Shown in pieces: positions 16,008 through 24,624 of a stretch of DNA of 64,000 bases (the stretch's first letter is position 1; each line of letters begins with the position of its first letter). Source of the DNA: Mariniflexile litorale (GTDB taxonomy: Bacteria > Bacteroidota > Bacteroidia > Flavobacteriales > Flavobacteriaceae); contig NZ_CP155618.1 in the NCBI RefSeq assembly GCF_031128465.2, forward strand, positions 4,392,501 through 4,456,500, written 5' to 3'. The translations under genes were made by a program, and so were the position numbers. The notes beneath the pieces are model-generated. The model was given only the letters and a program-made list of their open reading frames with translations, did no database searches and had not been told where the DNA came from.

Positions 16008-17315
16008 CTAAAGACGCTCAATTCTAGCTCCAATAGCGCGTAAACGTTCGTCAATACGCTCGTATCCTCTATCAATCTGTTCTATGTTTTGAATCGTCGA
16101 TGTACCTTTGGCAGATAAAGCTGCAATAAGTAAGGACACACCCGCACGAATATCTGGAGACGTCATGTTAGTGGCTTTTAAAGTTGATTTAAAATCATGC
16201 CCAATTACAGTGGCACGGTGCGGGTCACAAAGAATAATTTTAGCCCCCATATCAATCAATTTATCAACGAAAAACAAGCGACTTTCAAACATTTTTTGAT
16301 GAATAAGTACACTACCTCTAGCTTGTGTGGCTACAACCAAAATAATACTTAATAAATCGGGCGTAAATCCTGGCCAAGGTGCATCAGAAATAGTTAAAAT
16401 AGAACCATCAATAAAACTTTGTATTTCATAACCATCGTTATGTGCAGGTATATGAATATCATCGCCACGTTTTTCAACCGTAATCCCTAATTTTCTAAAA
16501 ACTGCAGGTATTACTCCTAGATCGTCCCAAGAAACATTCGTAATGGTAAGTTCACTTTTAGTCATAGCAGCTAGACCGATCCAGCTACCAATTTCAATCA
16601 TATCGGGTAACATGGTATGCTCGGTACCTCCTAAAGCATCAACACCATCAATAATTAATAAATTAGAGCCTACACCACTAATTTTGGCGCCCATGCGGTT
16701 TAACATTTTACATAATTGTTGTAAATACGGCTCGCAAGCAGCATTATAAATAGTTGTACGGCCTTCTGCTAATACAGCAGCCATTACGATATTGGCAGTT
16801 CCAGTTACCGAAGCTTCTTCTAGCAGCATATAAGCTCCTTTGAGTCTTTTAGCTTCTACACCATAAAACTGTTCTTCTTTACTGTATCTAAATGTAGCAC
16901 CTAAATTAATAAGACCTTCAAAATGAGTATCTAACCTACGACGACCAATTTTATCACCGCCAGGTTTAGGAATATAACCTCTTCCAAAGCGAGCTAATAA
17001 CGGACCTACAATCATAATAGACCCACGTAAACCGCGACCATCAACTTTAAATTCGTCCGATTCTAAGTATTTTAAATTAACATCATCCGCTTGAAACGTA
17101 TATGTACCATGTGCTAATTTTTCTATTTTAACACCTAATTTTCTTAGTAAGTTAATCAGCTTATTAACATCTACAATGTCTGGGATATTATTAATAGTAA
17201 CCAATTCTGGTGTTAATAAAACCGCACATAAAATTTGTAATGCCTCATTTTTTGCACCTTGTGGTTGTATGCTACCTTTTAATTGGTGACCACCTTCAAT
17301 TTTAAATGTTCCCAT
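16008..17315 (-). CDS. murA: UDP-N-acetylglucosamine 1-carboxyvinyltransferase
   Basis: 435 aa. MurA catalyses the first committed step of peptidoglycan synthesis, transferring enolpyruvate from PEP to UDP-GlcNAc in the cytoplasm. The catalytic Lys22 (QGAKNEALQ), the two EPSP-synthase-like inside-out barrels and the DIRAGVSLLIAALSAKG and RGYERIDERLRAIGA C-terminal segments are all present. The active-site loop reads PGGDKIGRR with Asp121 where E. coli MurA has Cys115, the residue alkylated by fosfomycin. Such Cys-to-Asp enzymes are known to be active and intrinsically fosfomycin-insensitive. The gene is followed on the same strand (upstream in transcription) by DUF4290 with a 6-bp gap. Confidence 0.97.
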   Translation of the reverse strand: MGTFKIEGGHQLKGSIQPQGAKNEALQILCAVLLTPELVTINNIPDIVDVNKLINLLRKLGVKIEKLAHGTYTFQADDVNLKYLESDEFKVDGRGLRGSIMIVGPLLARFGRGYIPKPGGDKIGRRRLDTHFEGLINLGATFRYSKEEQFYGVEAKRLKGAYMLLEEASVTGTANIVMAAVLAEGRTTIYNAACEPYLQQLCKMLNRMGAKISGVGSNLLIIDGVDALGGTEHTMLPDMIEIGSWIGLAAMTKSELTITNVSWDDLGVIPAVFRKLGITVEKRGDDIHIPAHNDGYEIQSFIDGSILTISDAPWPGFTPDLLSIILVVATQARGSVLIHQKMFESRLFFVDKLIDMGAKIILCDPHRATVIGHDFKSTLKATNMTSPDIRAGVSLLIAALSAKGTSTIQNIEQIDRGYERIDERLRAIGARIERL

Positions 17316-17321
17316 ATATAT

Positions 17322-18035
17322 TTAGAAGCGTTTTCTTTTATGATTTGAAGCGCCTTTTTTGTTATAAGCGCCTTTTTTGGTTGTATTGTTCGAAGCAAAT
17401 TTAGTTTTGGTGCGCAGTAAACTTGTAGCATCGGATAAATCTTCATCTGAATTTTTCAAATTTATTTTACCTTCTGAAAGCTCATACAAATGCTGATAAA
17501 TCACATCATCTTCCACCGTGTCTTTATTCCAATTCAAAAAACACTTTTTCATGTGATTTGCAATAGTATAAGTCAATGCTTCTTTTAGATCCCCATCTTC
17601 CCATGTATTAGCAACATCTATCATGGTTTTAATATTGTTTCCGTAAAAACGGTATTTGGGGAAATTTTGTGGATATTCTAAAGGTTCTGGATGCTCTTCT
17701 AAAAGTTCTTTAGTAGGCTTTTCGTATGGTGAATCCACATCCAATTCAAAATTGGCCATTATAAAAAGCTGATCCCATAATTTATGCTGAAAATCGGGGA
17801 CATCTCTTAAATGCGGTTGCATATTACCCATTACCGAAATAATGGCTTTAGCAACTTTATTGCGTTCTTCTTTAGTTTCAAGGGTTTTTGCGTAATTAAT
17901 CATTTTCTGCATGTGACGCCCGTATTCGGGTATGATTAAATGTTCACGCTCTGTGTTGTATTCTAAATCTTCTATTATCAAAATAAATTGTGTAGAGTTA
18001 TGGGTTAAAGGCATGTAGTTGTTATGCCAGTGCAA
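17322..18035 (-). CDS. DUF4290 protein
   Basis: Up to 237 aa. It is recognised by the EYNTEREHLIIPEYGRHMQKMI start and the RFYGNNIKTMIDVA and NHMKKCFLNWN segments of the Bacteroidota-specific DUF4290 family, whose function is unknown. The C-terminus is Lys/Asn-rich and ends in basic residues (KRKRF), perhaps nucleic-acid contacting. The true start is uncertain: alternatives are the ATG at 18014 or a TTG at 17981 just before IIEDLEYN, where homologues usually begin. It lies 6 bp upstream of murA and is presumably co-transcribed with it. Confidence 0.85.
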   Translation of the reverse strand: MHWHNNYMPLTHNSTQFILIIEDLEYNTEREHLIIPEYGRHMQKMINYAKTLETKEERNKVAKAIISVMGNMQPHLRDVPDFQHKLWDQLFIMANFELDVDSPYEKPTKELLEEHPEPLEYPQNFPKYRFYGNNIKTMIDVANTWEDGDLKEALTYTIANHMKKCFLNWNKDTVEDDVIYQHLYELSEGKINLKNSDEDLSDATSLLRTKTKFASNNTTKKGAYNKKGASNHKRKRF

Positions 18036-18049
18036 AATACAAAAAAAAA

Positions 18050-18343
18050 CTAAAGACTTATGACGCCTTCCACTTTTTCTGCCACTTCTTTGTACTTTTC
18101 TATAACCGTTTCGGGGTTTTTCAACAAAACATGTATAGAAATGCTAGTATATTTACCGTTTTTAGATTCTGTCGTTTGTATTACAGCCCCCATATTATCA
18201 AATATAGATTCTACTTTAGCGATGCTAGATGAGTTGGACTTAACAATAAATTTATACAAATACTCCGAAGGCCAAGTAGTGGTATCGTACAATTGTGTTT
18301 TTAACTTTTCGTAAAATTCATCCGAATTTGGAGGTGTACTCAT
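18050..18343 (-). CDS. DUF493 (YbeD-like) family protein
   Basis: 97 aa from the ATG at 18343. A longer reading frame up to 18490 runs through a GC-rich repeat element and is not credible as protein. The small ferredoxin-like DUF493 fold is suggested by WPSEYLYKFIVKSNSSSIAKVESIF and the KNGKYTSISI strand. The E. coli homologue YbeD is a small protein of uncertain, possibly regulatory, function. A TATATTTG -7-like box reads on the minus strand at 18361-18368, 17 bp before the start, supporting the shorter start. It is followed 14 bp later by DUF4290 and murA in the same direction. Confidence 0.85.
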   Translation of the reverse strand: MSTPPNSDEFYEKLKTQLYDTTTWPSEYLYKFIVKSNSSSIAKVESIFDNMGAVIQTTESKNGKYTSISIHVLLKNPETVIEKYKEVAEKVEGVISL

Positions 18344-18410
18344 AGTATTTTTATATACTGCAAATATACATTTAGTAAGTACATTATAAAAATAAACGTA
18401 TTTAAAATTT

Positions 18411-18500
18411 GGGCGTTTCCCTCCTACCGTCGGGTCGGGCTTTCTGTTGCAAGTCCTCGCTCGTACCTCGCTGTGGGCTTTCCACGTCAATCCCTAACGC
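18411..18500. repeat. GC-rich dispersed repeat element
   Basis: A 90-bp island far richer in G+C than its surroundings, bounded by GGGCGTTTCCC and TCCCTAACGC, with internal GTCGGGTCGGGCTTTC and GTGGGCTTTCC repeats. From memory, elements with GGGCGTT...AATCCCTAACGC ends are scattered through many Flavobacteriaceae genomes. It lies between the divergent DUF493 and NTPase genes and is non-coding here. Confidence 0.6.
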
Positions 18501-18562
18501 ACCACCATTAGTAACTGGGTCAGTCGCAGTTGCTGTATTCACTAATCTTATTTTATCCATCA

Positions 18563-18590
18563 TTAATTGTTAATTATCAATTGTTAATTA
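18563..18590. repeat. 14-bp AT-rich tandem duplication
   Basis: TTAATTGTTAATTA (18563-18576) is followed directly by TCAATTGTTAATTA (18577-18590), in the leader of the NTPase gene. It may be part of its promoter region, or simple AT-rich drift. Confidence 0.4.
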
Positions 18591-18616
18591 TTAATTTTAC
18601 AACTAAATTTTCACTT

Positions 18617-19156
18617 TTGAACACAAGAAAAATTGTAATAACTGGGGGTCCTGGCACAGGAAAATCGACTTTAATAAACGAATTGATAAAAAGAGGGCAT
18701 ACCTGTCTTGAAGAAATTTCACGTCAAGTAACCTTAGATGCCAAAAAAGAAGGTATTCACCAGCTCTTTTTAACCAACCCCTTATTATTTAGCGAACTGC
18801 TTTTAAAAGGTAGACAACAACAATTTGAAGCCGCCAATAAATTACAATCAGATCTTATTTTTTTCGATAGAGGCCTCCCCGATGTTCTTGCCTATATGAA
18901 TTATATTGGAGATACCTATCCGCAATCGTTTATAGATAGCTGTAAAAATGCGGTGTACGACACCGTTTTTATTTTAAAACCTTGGGAAAGCATTTACACC
19001 AGCGACAACGAACGCTACGAAAGTTTTGATCAAGCCTTAGAAATTCACGACCATTTGCTTAATACCTATCAACAGTTTAATTACAATCTAATTGACGTGC
19101 CTTTTGGCACCGTAGAAAACCGAACCGATTACATTTTAAAAGCGTTGAACCTATAA
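18617..19156 (+). CDS. AAA_28-type P-loop NTPase (COG3911-like)
   Basis: 179 aa if started at the TTG at 18617. There is no usable ATG before the P-loop, and the upstream in-frame region to 18530 is AT-rich leader with repeats. Walker A is TGGPGTGKST, about residues 8-17. The FFDRGLPDVLAYM segment and CLEEISRQV motif identify the AAA_28/COG3911 predicted ATPases, small kinase-like NTPases of unknown substrate. The stop is 1 bp before the RecQ start codon, so the pair is co-translated. A TTG start is unusual but is the simplest reading. Confidence 0.8.
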   Translation: MNTRKIVITGGPGTGKSTLINELIKRGHTCLEEISRQVTLDAKKEGIHQLFLTNPLLFSELLLKGRQQQFEAANKLQSDLIFFDRGLPDVLAYMNYIGDTYPQSFIDSCKNAVYDTVFILKPWESIYTSDNERYESFDQALEIHDHLLNTYQQFNYNLIDVPFGTVENRTDYILKALNL

Positions 19157-19157
19157 A

Positions 19158-21062
19158 ATGGAACAACCCATAAACATATTAGAACGCTATTGGAATTTTA
19201 CCGAATTCCGCCCCGAGCAAGAAGCCATCATCAATGCGGTTATTAAAGGGGAAGATACGTTTGTACTGCTTCCCACCGGTGGTGGAAAATCGCTATGTTT
19301 TCAAATACCTGCTTTAGCCAAAGAAGGTATTTGTGTGGTTATTTCTCCATTGATAGCCTTAATGAAAGACCAAGTACAGCAGCTTAATGATAAAGGTATC
19401 AAAGCCATGGCACTTACAAGTGGCATCACGTACAGCCAATTAGATACGCTTTTAGATAATTGTATTTATGGTAATTATAAGTTTTTATATCTGTCGCCCG
19501 AACGTTTACAACAAGAACTTGTGCAAGAACGCATCAAGCAAATGCATGTGAATTTAATTGCGGTAGATGAAGCACATTGTATTTCACAATGGGGTAGTGA
19601 TTTTAGACCTGCATATAAAAATATCGTTTTACTGCGCCAATTACAACCCACCATTAATGTCGTGGCCTTAACAGCATCCGCAACTCCTGAAGTGGTAGAC
19701 GATATTATTAAAGAACTTGATTTTATTCAACCCAAAGTATTTAAACAGTCGTTTTACAGACCTAATTTAGGGTATATGGTATATCATGAAAATGATAAAT
19801 ACTATCGTATTGAAACCATTTTAAAAAAATATAAAGCATCTTCTATTATTTACGTTCGAAACAGAAAATCCACTTTAGAAGTTAGTTCCTTTTTAAATTC
19901 TAAAAGCATTTTAGCAACTTATTATCATGGTGGTTTAACCAATGTAGAAAAAGACACAAACATGACGCTTTGGCTACAAAACCAAAAACAAGTGATGGTG
20001 GCCACAAACGCATTTGGAATGGGTATTGACAAGCCCGATGTTAAAACGGTTATCCATCTAAATTTACCTGAAAGTATTGAAAGTTATTTTCAAGAAGCGG
20101 GTCGTGTAGGACGTAATGGAGACAAAGCTTTTGCTGTTATTTTAAAAAATAATAGTGACGAAGTCTCTGTTAAAAATCAGTTTTTGAGTGTTTTACCAAC
20201 TGTAGATTTTGTAAAGCAAGTCTACAGAAAACTATGTAGTTATTTTCAAATATCATACGGTGAAGGTGAATATGTTACATCTGATTTTGATTTTAATTCT
20301 TTTTGTAAAACCTACAGCTTTAATTCAGTTTTATCATATAATGCCTTATTATTATTAGATAGAAATAGTGTAATTACGCTTTCAAAACAATTCAAAAATA
20401 AAGTATCGGCGCAATTTATAATATCGAGTGGGTCGCTTTTTAATTATTTAGAAAGTCATTCAAATTTTAACCTAATAGTTAAATCAATCTTAAGAATGTA
20501 TGGTGGTATTTTCGACCAGAATACAAAAATAGATCTCGTTAAAATTGCAGAAAAAGCATCTACAAACGAAAATGAAGTAACAAAAACACTGCTTCAATTG
20601 GAAAAAGACGAAATCATCACCTTAAATTTAGCAAAAACGGATGCACAAGTTACTTTTATCGAGCCACGTGAAGATGATAAAACCATCAACCGCATTGCAT
20701 CTATCATAGAACAACAAAACGAATTAAAGCAGTTTCAAGTAAAAGAGATGCTTAAGTATATTGAAAACGAATCGGTATGTAAAAGCATGCAACTACTCGC
20801 CTATTTTGGCGAGAAAGATGCTAAACCCTGCGGCATTTGTTCCGTATGTACAAATACTAAAAAAACAATAAAACCACCAGACCTAACTATCATTAGAAAA
20901 CAGGTGATAGAGTTGTTGGAAACAGGCGACAAATCTTCAAGAAACATGGTTGCAGCCTTAAACTGCTCGGAAACCGATTTAAAAACAGTTTTAAAATTAC
21001 TTTTAGAACACCATATTATTTCTATAACACCAAGAAACACATATAAATTAAGTCATTTGTAA
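19158..21062 (+). CDS. recQ: RecQ-family ATP-dependent DNA helicase
   Basis: 634 aa. Superfamily 2 helicase motifs are clear: Walker A GGGKS (41-45), DEAH box (137-140) within VDEAHCISQWGSDFRP, and motif VI QEAGRVGRNG. A RecQ zinc-binding module with clustered Cys (KPCGICSVC) lies near 550-575 and is followed by a short winged-helix-like end. No HRDC domain is visible, so this is the shorter RecQ form common in Bacteroidota, often as a second paralogue. It acts in recombination and replication-fork repair. It is coupled to the upstream NTPase gene. Confidence 0.93.
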   Translation: MEQPINILERYWNFTEFRPEQEAIINAVIKGEDTFVLLPTGGGKSLCFQIPALAKEGICVVISPLIALMKDQVQQLNDKGIKAMALTSGITYSQLDTLLDNCIYGNYKFLYLSPERLQQELVQERIKQMHVNLIAVDEAHCISQWGSDFRPAYKNIVLLRQLQPTINVVALTASATPEVVDDIIKELDFIQPKVFKQSFYRPNLGYMVYHENDKYYRIETILKKYKASSIIYVRNRKSTLEVSSFLNSKSILATYYHGGLTNVEKDTNMTLWLQNQKQVMVATNAFGMGIDKPDVKTVIHLNLPESIESYFQEAGRVGRNGDKAFAVILKNNSDEVSVKNQFLSVLPTVDFVKQVYRKLCSYFQISYGEGEYVTSDFDFNSFCKTYSFNSVLSYNALLLLDRNSVITLSKQFKNKVSAQFIISSGSLFNYLESHSNFNLIVKSILRMYGGIFDQNTKIDLVKIAEKASTNENEVTKTLLQLEKDEIITLNLAKTDAQVTFIEPREDDKTINRIASIIEQQNELKQFQVKEMLKYIENESVCKSMQLLAYFGEKDAKPCGICSVCTNTKKTIKPPDLTIIRKQVIELLETGDKSSRNMVAALNCSETDLKTVLKLLLEHHIISITPRNTYKLSHL

Positions 21063-21114
21063 AACAATTATGCTGGTTTCAAATGATCCATTAAAAAATA
21101 AGAAACATTAACAA

Positions 21115-22062
21115 ATGAGAGATTTAAGAATTGTATTTATGGGTACGCCCGATTTTGCCGTAAACACATTAAAAACATTAGTAGCGGCCAATTATAATAT
21201 TGTGGGGGTTATTACAGCACCCGATAAACCTGCGGGACGCGGACAAAAACTAAACGAAAGTGCCGTAAAACAATATGCTGTTTCTCAAAATTTGACTGTA
21301 TTACAACCTACTAACTTAAAAAATGATGCTTTTTTAAATGATTTAAAGTCACTTAACGCAAATCTTCAAATTGTTGTCGCTTTTAGAATGTTACCAAAAA
21401 CTGTTTGGCAAATACCCAAATATGGTACTTTTAATTTACATGCTTCCTTACTACCAAACTACCGTGGAGCAGCACCTATTAATTGGGCTATTATTAATGG
21501 TGAAACAAAATCGGGTGTTTCAACCTTTTTTATTGATGAAAAAATTGACACAGGCGATATGATTCTTCAAGAGTCTATTGATATAAACCCAGAAGAAAAT
21601 GCAGGCAATTTACACGATAAATTAATGCACTTAGGTAGTCAATTGGTCTTAAAAACAGTTGCATTAATACAACAAGGTTCGGTTAAAACCATTCCTCAAA
21701 CAGAATCGTCTGATATAAAAACCGCTTATAAATTAGATAGAGACAACTGTAAAATAGATTGGAATGATTCTTTAGAAAATATTTATAACTTAATTCGTGG
21801 ACTAAGTCCTTATCCTGCGGCTTGGAGTACTCTCATTAATGGTGATGATAGCTTAGATGTAAAAATTTATGCTGCAGACAAAGAATTTGAGATACATAAC
21901 CAAAGTAATGGAACGATTATTTCTACAAAAAAAGAATTAAAAGTTGCTGTATCAAATGGTTATATTATTATTAAAGAAATTAAGCTCCCAGGAAAGCGTA
22001 ACATGGATGTGAAATCGCTTTTAAATGGTTATGATTTTCAAGCCCATGCGAAAATGCGCTAA
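21115..22062 (+). CDS. fmt: methionyl-tRNA formyltransferase
   Basis: 315 aa. It formylates initiator Met-tRNA with 10-formyl-tetrahydrofolate. The FMGTPDFAV start, the catalytic Asn and His in NLHASLLPNYRGAAPINWAI, the Asp in IDTGD, and the C-terminal OB-like domain (GLSPYPAAWSTL) are all present. Length is as expected. It lies 52 bp after recQ on the same strand. Confidence 0.97.
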   Translation: MRDLRIVFMGTPDFAVNTLKTLVAANYNIVGVITAPDKPAGRGQKLNESAVKQYAVSQNLTVLQPTNLKNDAFLNDLKSLNANLQIVVAFRMLPKTVWQIPKYGTFNLHASLLPNYRGAAPINWAIINGETKSGVSTFFIDEKIDTGDMILQESIDINPEENAGNLHDKLMHLGSQLVLKTVALIQQGSVKTIPQTESSDIKTAYKLDRDNCKIDWNDSLENIYNLIRGLSPYPAAWSTLINGDDSLDVKIYAADKEFEIHNQSNGTIISTKKELKVAVSNGYIIIKEIKLPGKRNMDVKSLLNGYDFQAHAKMR

Positions 22063-22168
22063 ACCCTCATTCTCATTGATATTCTTTAATTTCATCGATA
22101 AAACAGATATCCTTTATCAACAAAAGAACTAAGTTATCAACAAAACAGTGCTTTTCCCTTGCTATTAC

Positions 22169-22198
22169 TTGCGTGATTGCATAATCCGTATAAATTTG
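22169..22198 (+). promoter_or_regulatory. promoter of the HU gene
   Basis: TTG at 22169-22171 and TAAATTTG at 22191-22198 with a 19-bp spacer match the Bacteroidota consensus. The ATG of the HU gene is at 22253. Two TTATCAACA motifs lie upstream at 22114-22122 and 22134-22142, 20 bp apart. Confidence 0.6.
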
Positions 22199-22252
22199 TA
22201 ATAGGATTTAACAAAATGTTTAACCAATTTTATTAATATTAAATTTTTTATT

Positions 22253-22525
22253 ATGAACAAAACAGATTTAATCGATGCAATGGCAGAACACGCTGGAATT
22301 ACTAAAGCAGCTGCAAAAAAAGCATTAGAAGGTGCCCTTAGCGAAATTGAAGGTGCTTTGAAAAAAGGTAACCGCGTTTCTTTAGTAGGATTTGGCTCTT
22401 GGTCAGTTTCTAAAAGAGCTGCAAGAGAAGGTAGAAACCCACAAACTGGAGCTACCATCAAAATTAAAGCTAAAAAAGTTGTTAAGTTTAAAGCTGGATC
22501 AGATTTATCAAACGCTGTAAACTAA
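22253..22525 (+). CDS. hup: HU-type histone-like DNA-binding protein
   Basis: 90 aa, full-length HU/IHF fold. It has the MNKTDLIDAMAEHAGITKAAAKKAL dimerisation helices, the GFGSWSVSKRAAREGRNPQTG beta-arm entry and the KKVVKFKAGSDLSNAVN end. It is a nucleoid architecture protein, monocistronic with its own promoter and a strong terminator at 22548-22577. Confidence 0.96.
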   Translation: MNKTDLIDAMAEHAGITKAAAKKALEGALSEIEGALKKGNRVSLVGFGSWSVSKRAAREGRNPQTGATIKIKAKKVVKFKAGSDLSNAVN

Positions 22526-22547
22526 TTATTTACGTCTTTTTATATTA

Positions 22548-22577
22548 AAAATGCCTTCAAAAATTTGAAGGCATTTT
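22548..22577 (+). terminator. intrinsic terminator after the HU gene
   Basis: A 13-bp stem containing AATGCCTTCAA / TTGAAGGCATT with a 4-nt loop is followed by a T-run. It ends the monocistronic HU transcript. Confidence 0.85.
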
Positions 22578-22648
22578 TTTATATTTCCATAAAACAGTTG
22601 TTTTTTTAATAAAAAAATATTAGATTTAGTTACTAATTCCTATATTGT

Positions 22649-23209
22649 ATGGTAACAACAACACCAAAAAAAGGTAATTTGTTAATCGCCGAACCTACCA
22701 TTATTGGTGATATTTCTTTTAACCGATCTATTATTTTACTAGCGGATCATTCACCCGACGGCTCCATAGGTTTTATATTAAACAAACCGCTAGACTACAC
22801 CATTAACGACTTGGTTCCAGAAGTAGAAGCTACTTTTAAAGTGTATAATGGCGGTCCTGTTGAACAGGATAATTTATACTTTATCCATAAAGTGCCACAT
22901 TTAGTTCCTAATAGTATTGAAATTTCTTTGGGTATTTATTGGGGAGGTGATTTTAGTAATGTTGCAGAACTTATTGCTAAACAAATTATAAATGAAAACG
23001 ATATTAAATTCTTTTTGGGATACTCTGGATGGGATGCTAGTCAGTTAGAAAATGAATTAAAATCTAATTCGTGGTTAGTAACCGAGAATATTTATAAAAA
23101 TCAAATTCTTGAAAAGGACTATGAAACGTTTTGGAAAGAAAAAATGTTAGAATTCGGAGACGAGTATAGCATTTGGAGTAACGCACCAGAAAACCCTAAC
23201 TATAATTAG
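22649..23209 (+). CDS. YqgE/AlgH family protein
   Basis: 186 aa. It has the family signature GNLLIAEPTIIGDISFNRSIILL, then GSIGFILNKPL, YNGGPVEQDNLYFIH and FFLGYSGWDASQLENEL. Its molecular role is not settled (named AlgH from Pseudomonas). It is convergent with the aminotransferase gene, with the last 4 bp overlapping. Confidence 0.95.
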   Translation: MVTTTPKKGNLLIAEPTIIGDISFNRSIILLADHSPDGSIGFILNKPLDYTINDLVPEVEATFKVYNGGPVEQDNLYFIHKVPHLVPNSIEISLGIYWGGDFSNVAELIAKQIINENDIKFFLGYSGWDASQLENELKSNSWLVTENIYKNQILEKDYETFWKEKMLEFGDEYSIWSNAPENPNYN

Positions 23210-24048
23210 CTTAAGCGTAATTTTACATTCAATTTTTGTAGAATAATTTTTGATATATCTGCATTAAACAGCTTCTTACGATATTTAGTTACAGGTTGAA
23301 TACCTACAATAACGTTGGTAATAAAAATTTCATCGGCTTTTTGAAGTTCGAAAGGAGAGACTGATTCTTCAATAAATTCATACTCTGGCAAAGTTTTTAA
23401 AACTTCTGTAATTTGTTTACGCATAATACCTTTTAAACAACCATCAATAATAGGTGGTGTTTTTATTATATTTCCCTTAACAACAAAAATATTACCATTT
23501 AATGCTTCTATAACATGCTTGTTGGTATTTAAAATTAAACAATTGGATAAATTATTTTCTTTAGCATAAATACTTCCAACTGTATTAAGAGCCTTATTAT
23601 TAGTTTTTAAAGTAGATAATAAACTGGGGGATACATAATAATCTTTAAACAAATCCACTTCATAAAAATCATTTTTAAAGACATAAAAATCATTATCAAT
23701 TTGTTTTACAGATATCATAAAACTCACATCATTCGTAGTTGGCAAATAAAGTCCTCCTTCATTTCTATGTACCATTAATTTAACTCTCGCCGAAGCATTG
23801 TTTAAATTGTTAGCTTTTAATGTGTTTTGAATTTGTTCTTCAAGGAATTCCATAGTAAAGCTCATCGGGATTTCCATACGCATAATACGCATAGAAGCCA
23901 TAAGTCTAAAATAATGATCTTCCCAAAAAAACAATTTGCCGTGTGATGATTTTATGGTTTCAAAAAGAGCATCGCCATAAGCATATCCTCGATTGTTTAT
24001 TGATATTAATTGCTCTTCTGTTGTGATAGTTCCGTTAAAATTCGTCAT
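23206..24048 (-). CDS. PLP-dependent class IV aminotransferase
   Basis: 280 aa. A class IV (fold-type IV) aminotransferase of the IlvE/PabC/D-amino-acid transaminase group: GYAYGDALFETIK near the N-terminus, the PLP Lys in LKTNNKALN (about 165), and the EALNGNIFVV and EIFITNVIVGIQPV segments. The substrate cannot be fixed. PabC-like 4-amino-4-deoxychorismate lyase or a branched-chain enzyme are both possible; the length fits PabC. A terminator-like hairpin with T6 directly abuts the start codon (24049-24075). Confidence 0.88.
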   Translation of the reverse strand: MTNFNGTITTEEQLISINNRGYAYGDALFETIKSSHGKLFFWEDHYFRLMASMRIMRMEIPMSFTMEFLEEQIQNTLKANNLNNASARVKLMVHRNEGGLYLPTTNDVSFMISVKQIDNDFYVFKNDFYEVDLFKDYYVSPSLLSTLKTNNKALNTVGSIYAKENNLSNCLILNTNKHVIEALNGNIFVVKGNIIKTPPIIDGCLKGIMRKQITEVLKTLPEYEFIEESVSPFELQKADEIFITNVIVGIQPVTKYRKKLFNADISKIILQKLNVKLRLS

Positions 24049-24075
24049 AAAAAAGTCCCGAAGTAAATTCGGGAC
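24049..24075 (-). terminator. hairpin and T-tract adjoining the aminotransferase start
   Basis: GTCCCGAA / TTCGGGAC with a 5-nt loop (24055-24075), read on the minus strand, is followed by six T and then immediately the ATG at 24048. It probably terminates the START-like transcript. Its position also allows attenuation of the aminotransferase gene. Confidence 0.7.
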
Positions 24076-24103
24076 AAATATAATTTAAATATCCTGTTTT
24101 TAA

Positions 24104-24493
24104 TTAAGCAGAGCCTAATACTTGTTTTAAACTGGAAATTTGGTTTTCCCAAAGCATTTTAGATTCTTCCACTTCATCTGCTTCTGCAAAATCGGTAATT
24201 ATTAGCGATACATCTTTAGTTATTTCATCTACCTGTATTTTAATTTCAAAATAAGAAGTATTGTCATCGTCATCATTTAACCATCTAAACCTAATGCGCT
24301 CATTCGTTTTTTTACTTATTAATTTTGCTTTTTCCTCGCTATCATCCCAAATAAATGTAAATAACTCGCCTCTAGAATTCACATTATCAGAAAACCATTC
24401 GGATAAACCAGAAGGTGTCGAGATATATTGATAAATTAATTGAGGGGAAGCTTGTATAGTAAATTCAATTTCAAATTTGATTTTTTCATCCAT
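24104..24493 (-). CDS. START-like / SRPBCC domain protein
   Basis: 129 aa. A small Bet v1-like fold (IEFTIQASPQLIYQYISTPSGLSEWFSDNV at the start, with helix-grip pattern and acidic C-terminal helix). It matches the START-like domain proteins conserved in Bacteroidota; the ligand is unknown. It ends before a hairpin terminator that separates it from the aminotransferase gene, and is divergent from the tRNA-Met promoter. Confidence 0.85.
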   Translation of the reverse strand: MDEKIKFEIEFTIQASPQLIYQYISTPSGLSEWFSDNVNSRGELFTFIWDDSEEKAKLISKKTNERIRFRWLNDDDDNTSYFEIKIQVDEITKDVSLIITDFAEADEVEESKMLWENQISSLKQVLGSA

Positions 24494-24580
24494 AAGTACT
24501 GTAAAAATTTTAAGTTCCCAATATATACATTAATTAATAAGAACCGTAATTATTTTTAATAATAATTTACTTAAGTAATG

Positions 24581-24611
24581 TTTGTAGACAACAATAATGT
24601 TTTTATATTTG
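24581..24611 (+). promoter_or_regulatory. promoter of tRNA-Met
   Basis: TTTG at 24581-24584, 19 bp, then TATATTTG at 24604-24611: a perfect Bacteroidota promoter. Initiation would be about 7 nt before the tRNA 5' end. Confidence 0.75.
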
Positions 24612-24624
24612 CAGCCTTAAATTA

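Noticed and set aside
18344-18490. Extended N-terminus of the DUF493 reading frame, up to 146 aa
   Set aside because: It crosses the GC-rich repeat at 18411-18500 and has no similarity to the DUF493 family; the ATG at 18343 fits the family start and a -7-like box precedes it.
22114-22142. Two TTATCAACA motifs 20 bp apart resembling DnaA boxes upstream of the HU gene
   Set aside because: Each has one mismatch at a conserved DnaA-box base. There is no dnaA gene, no AT-rich unwinding element and no cluster of further boxes, so an origin is not supported.
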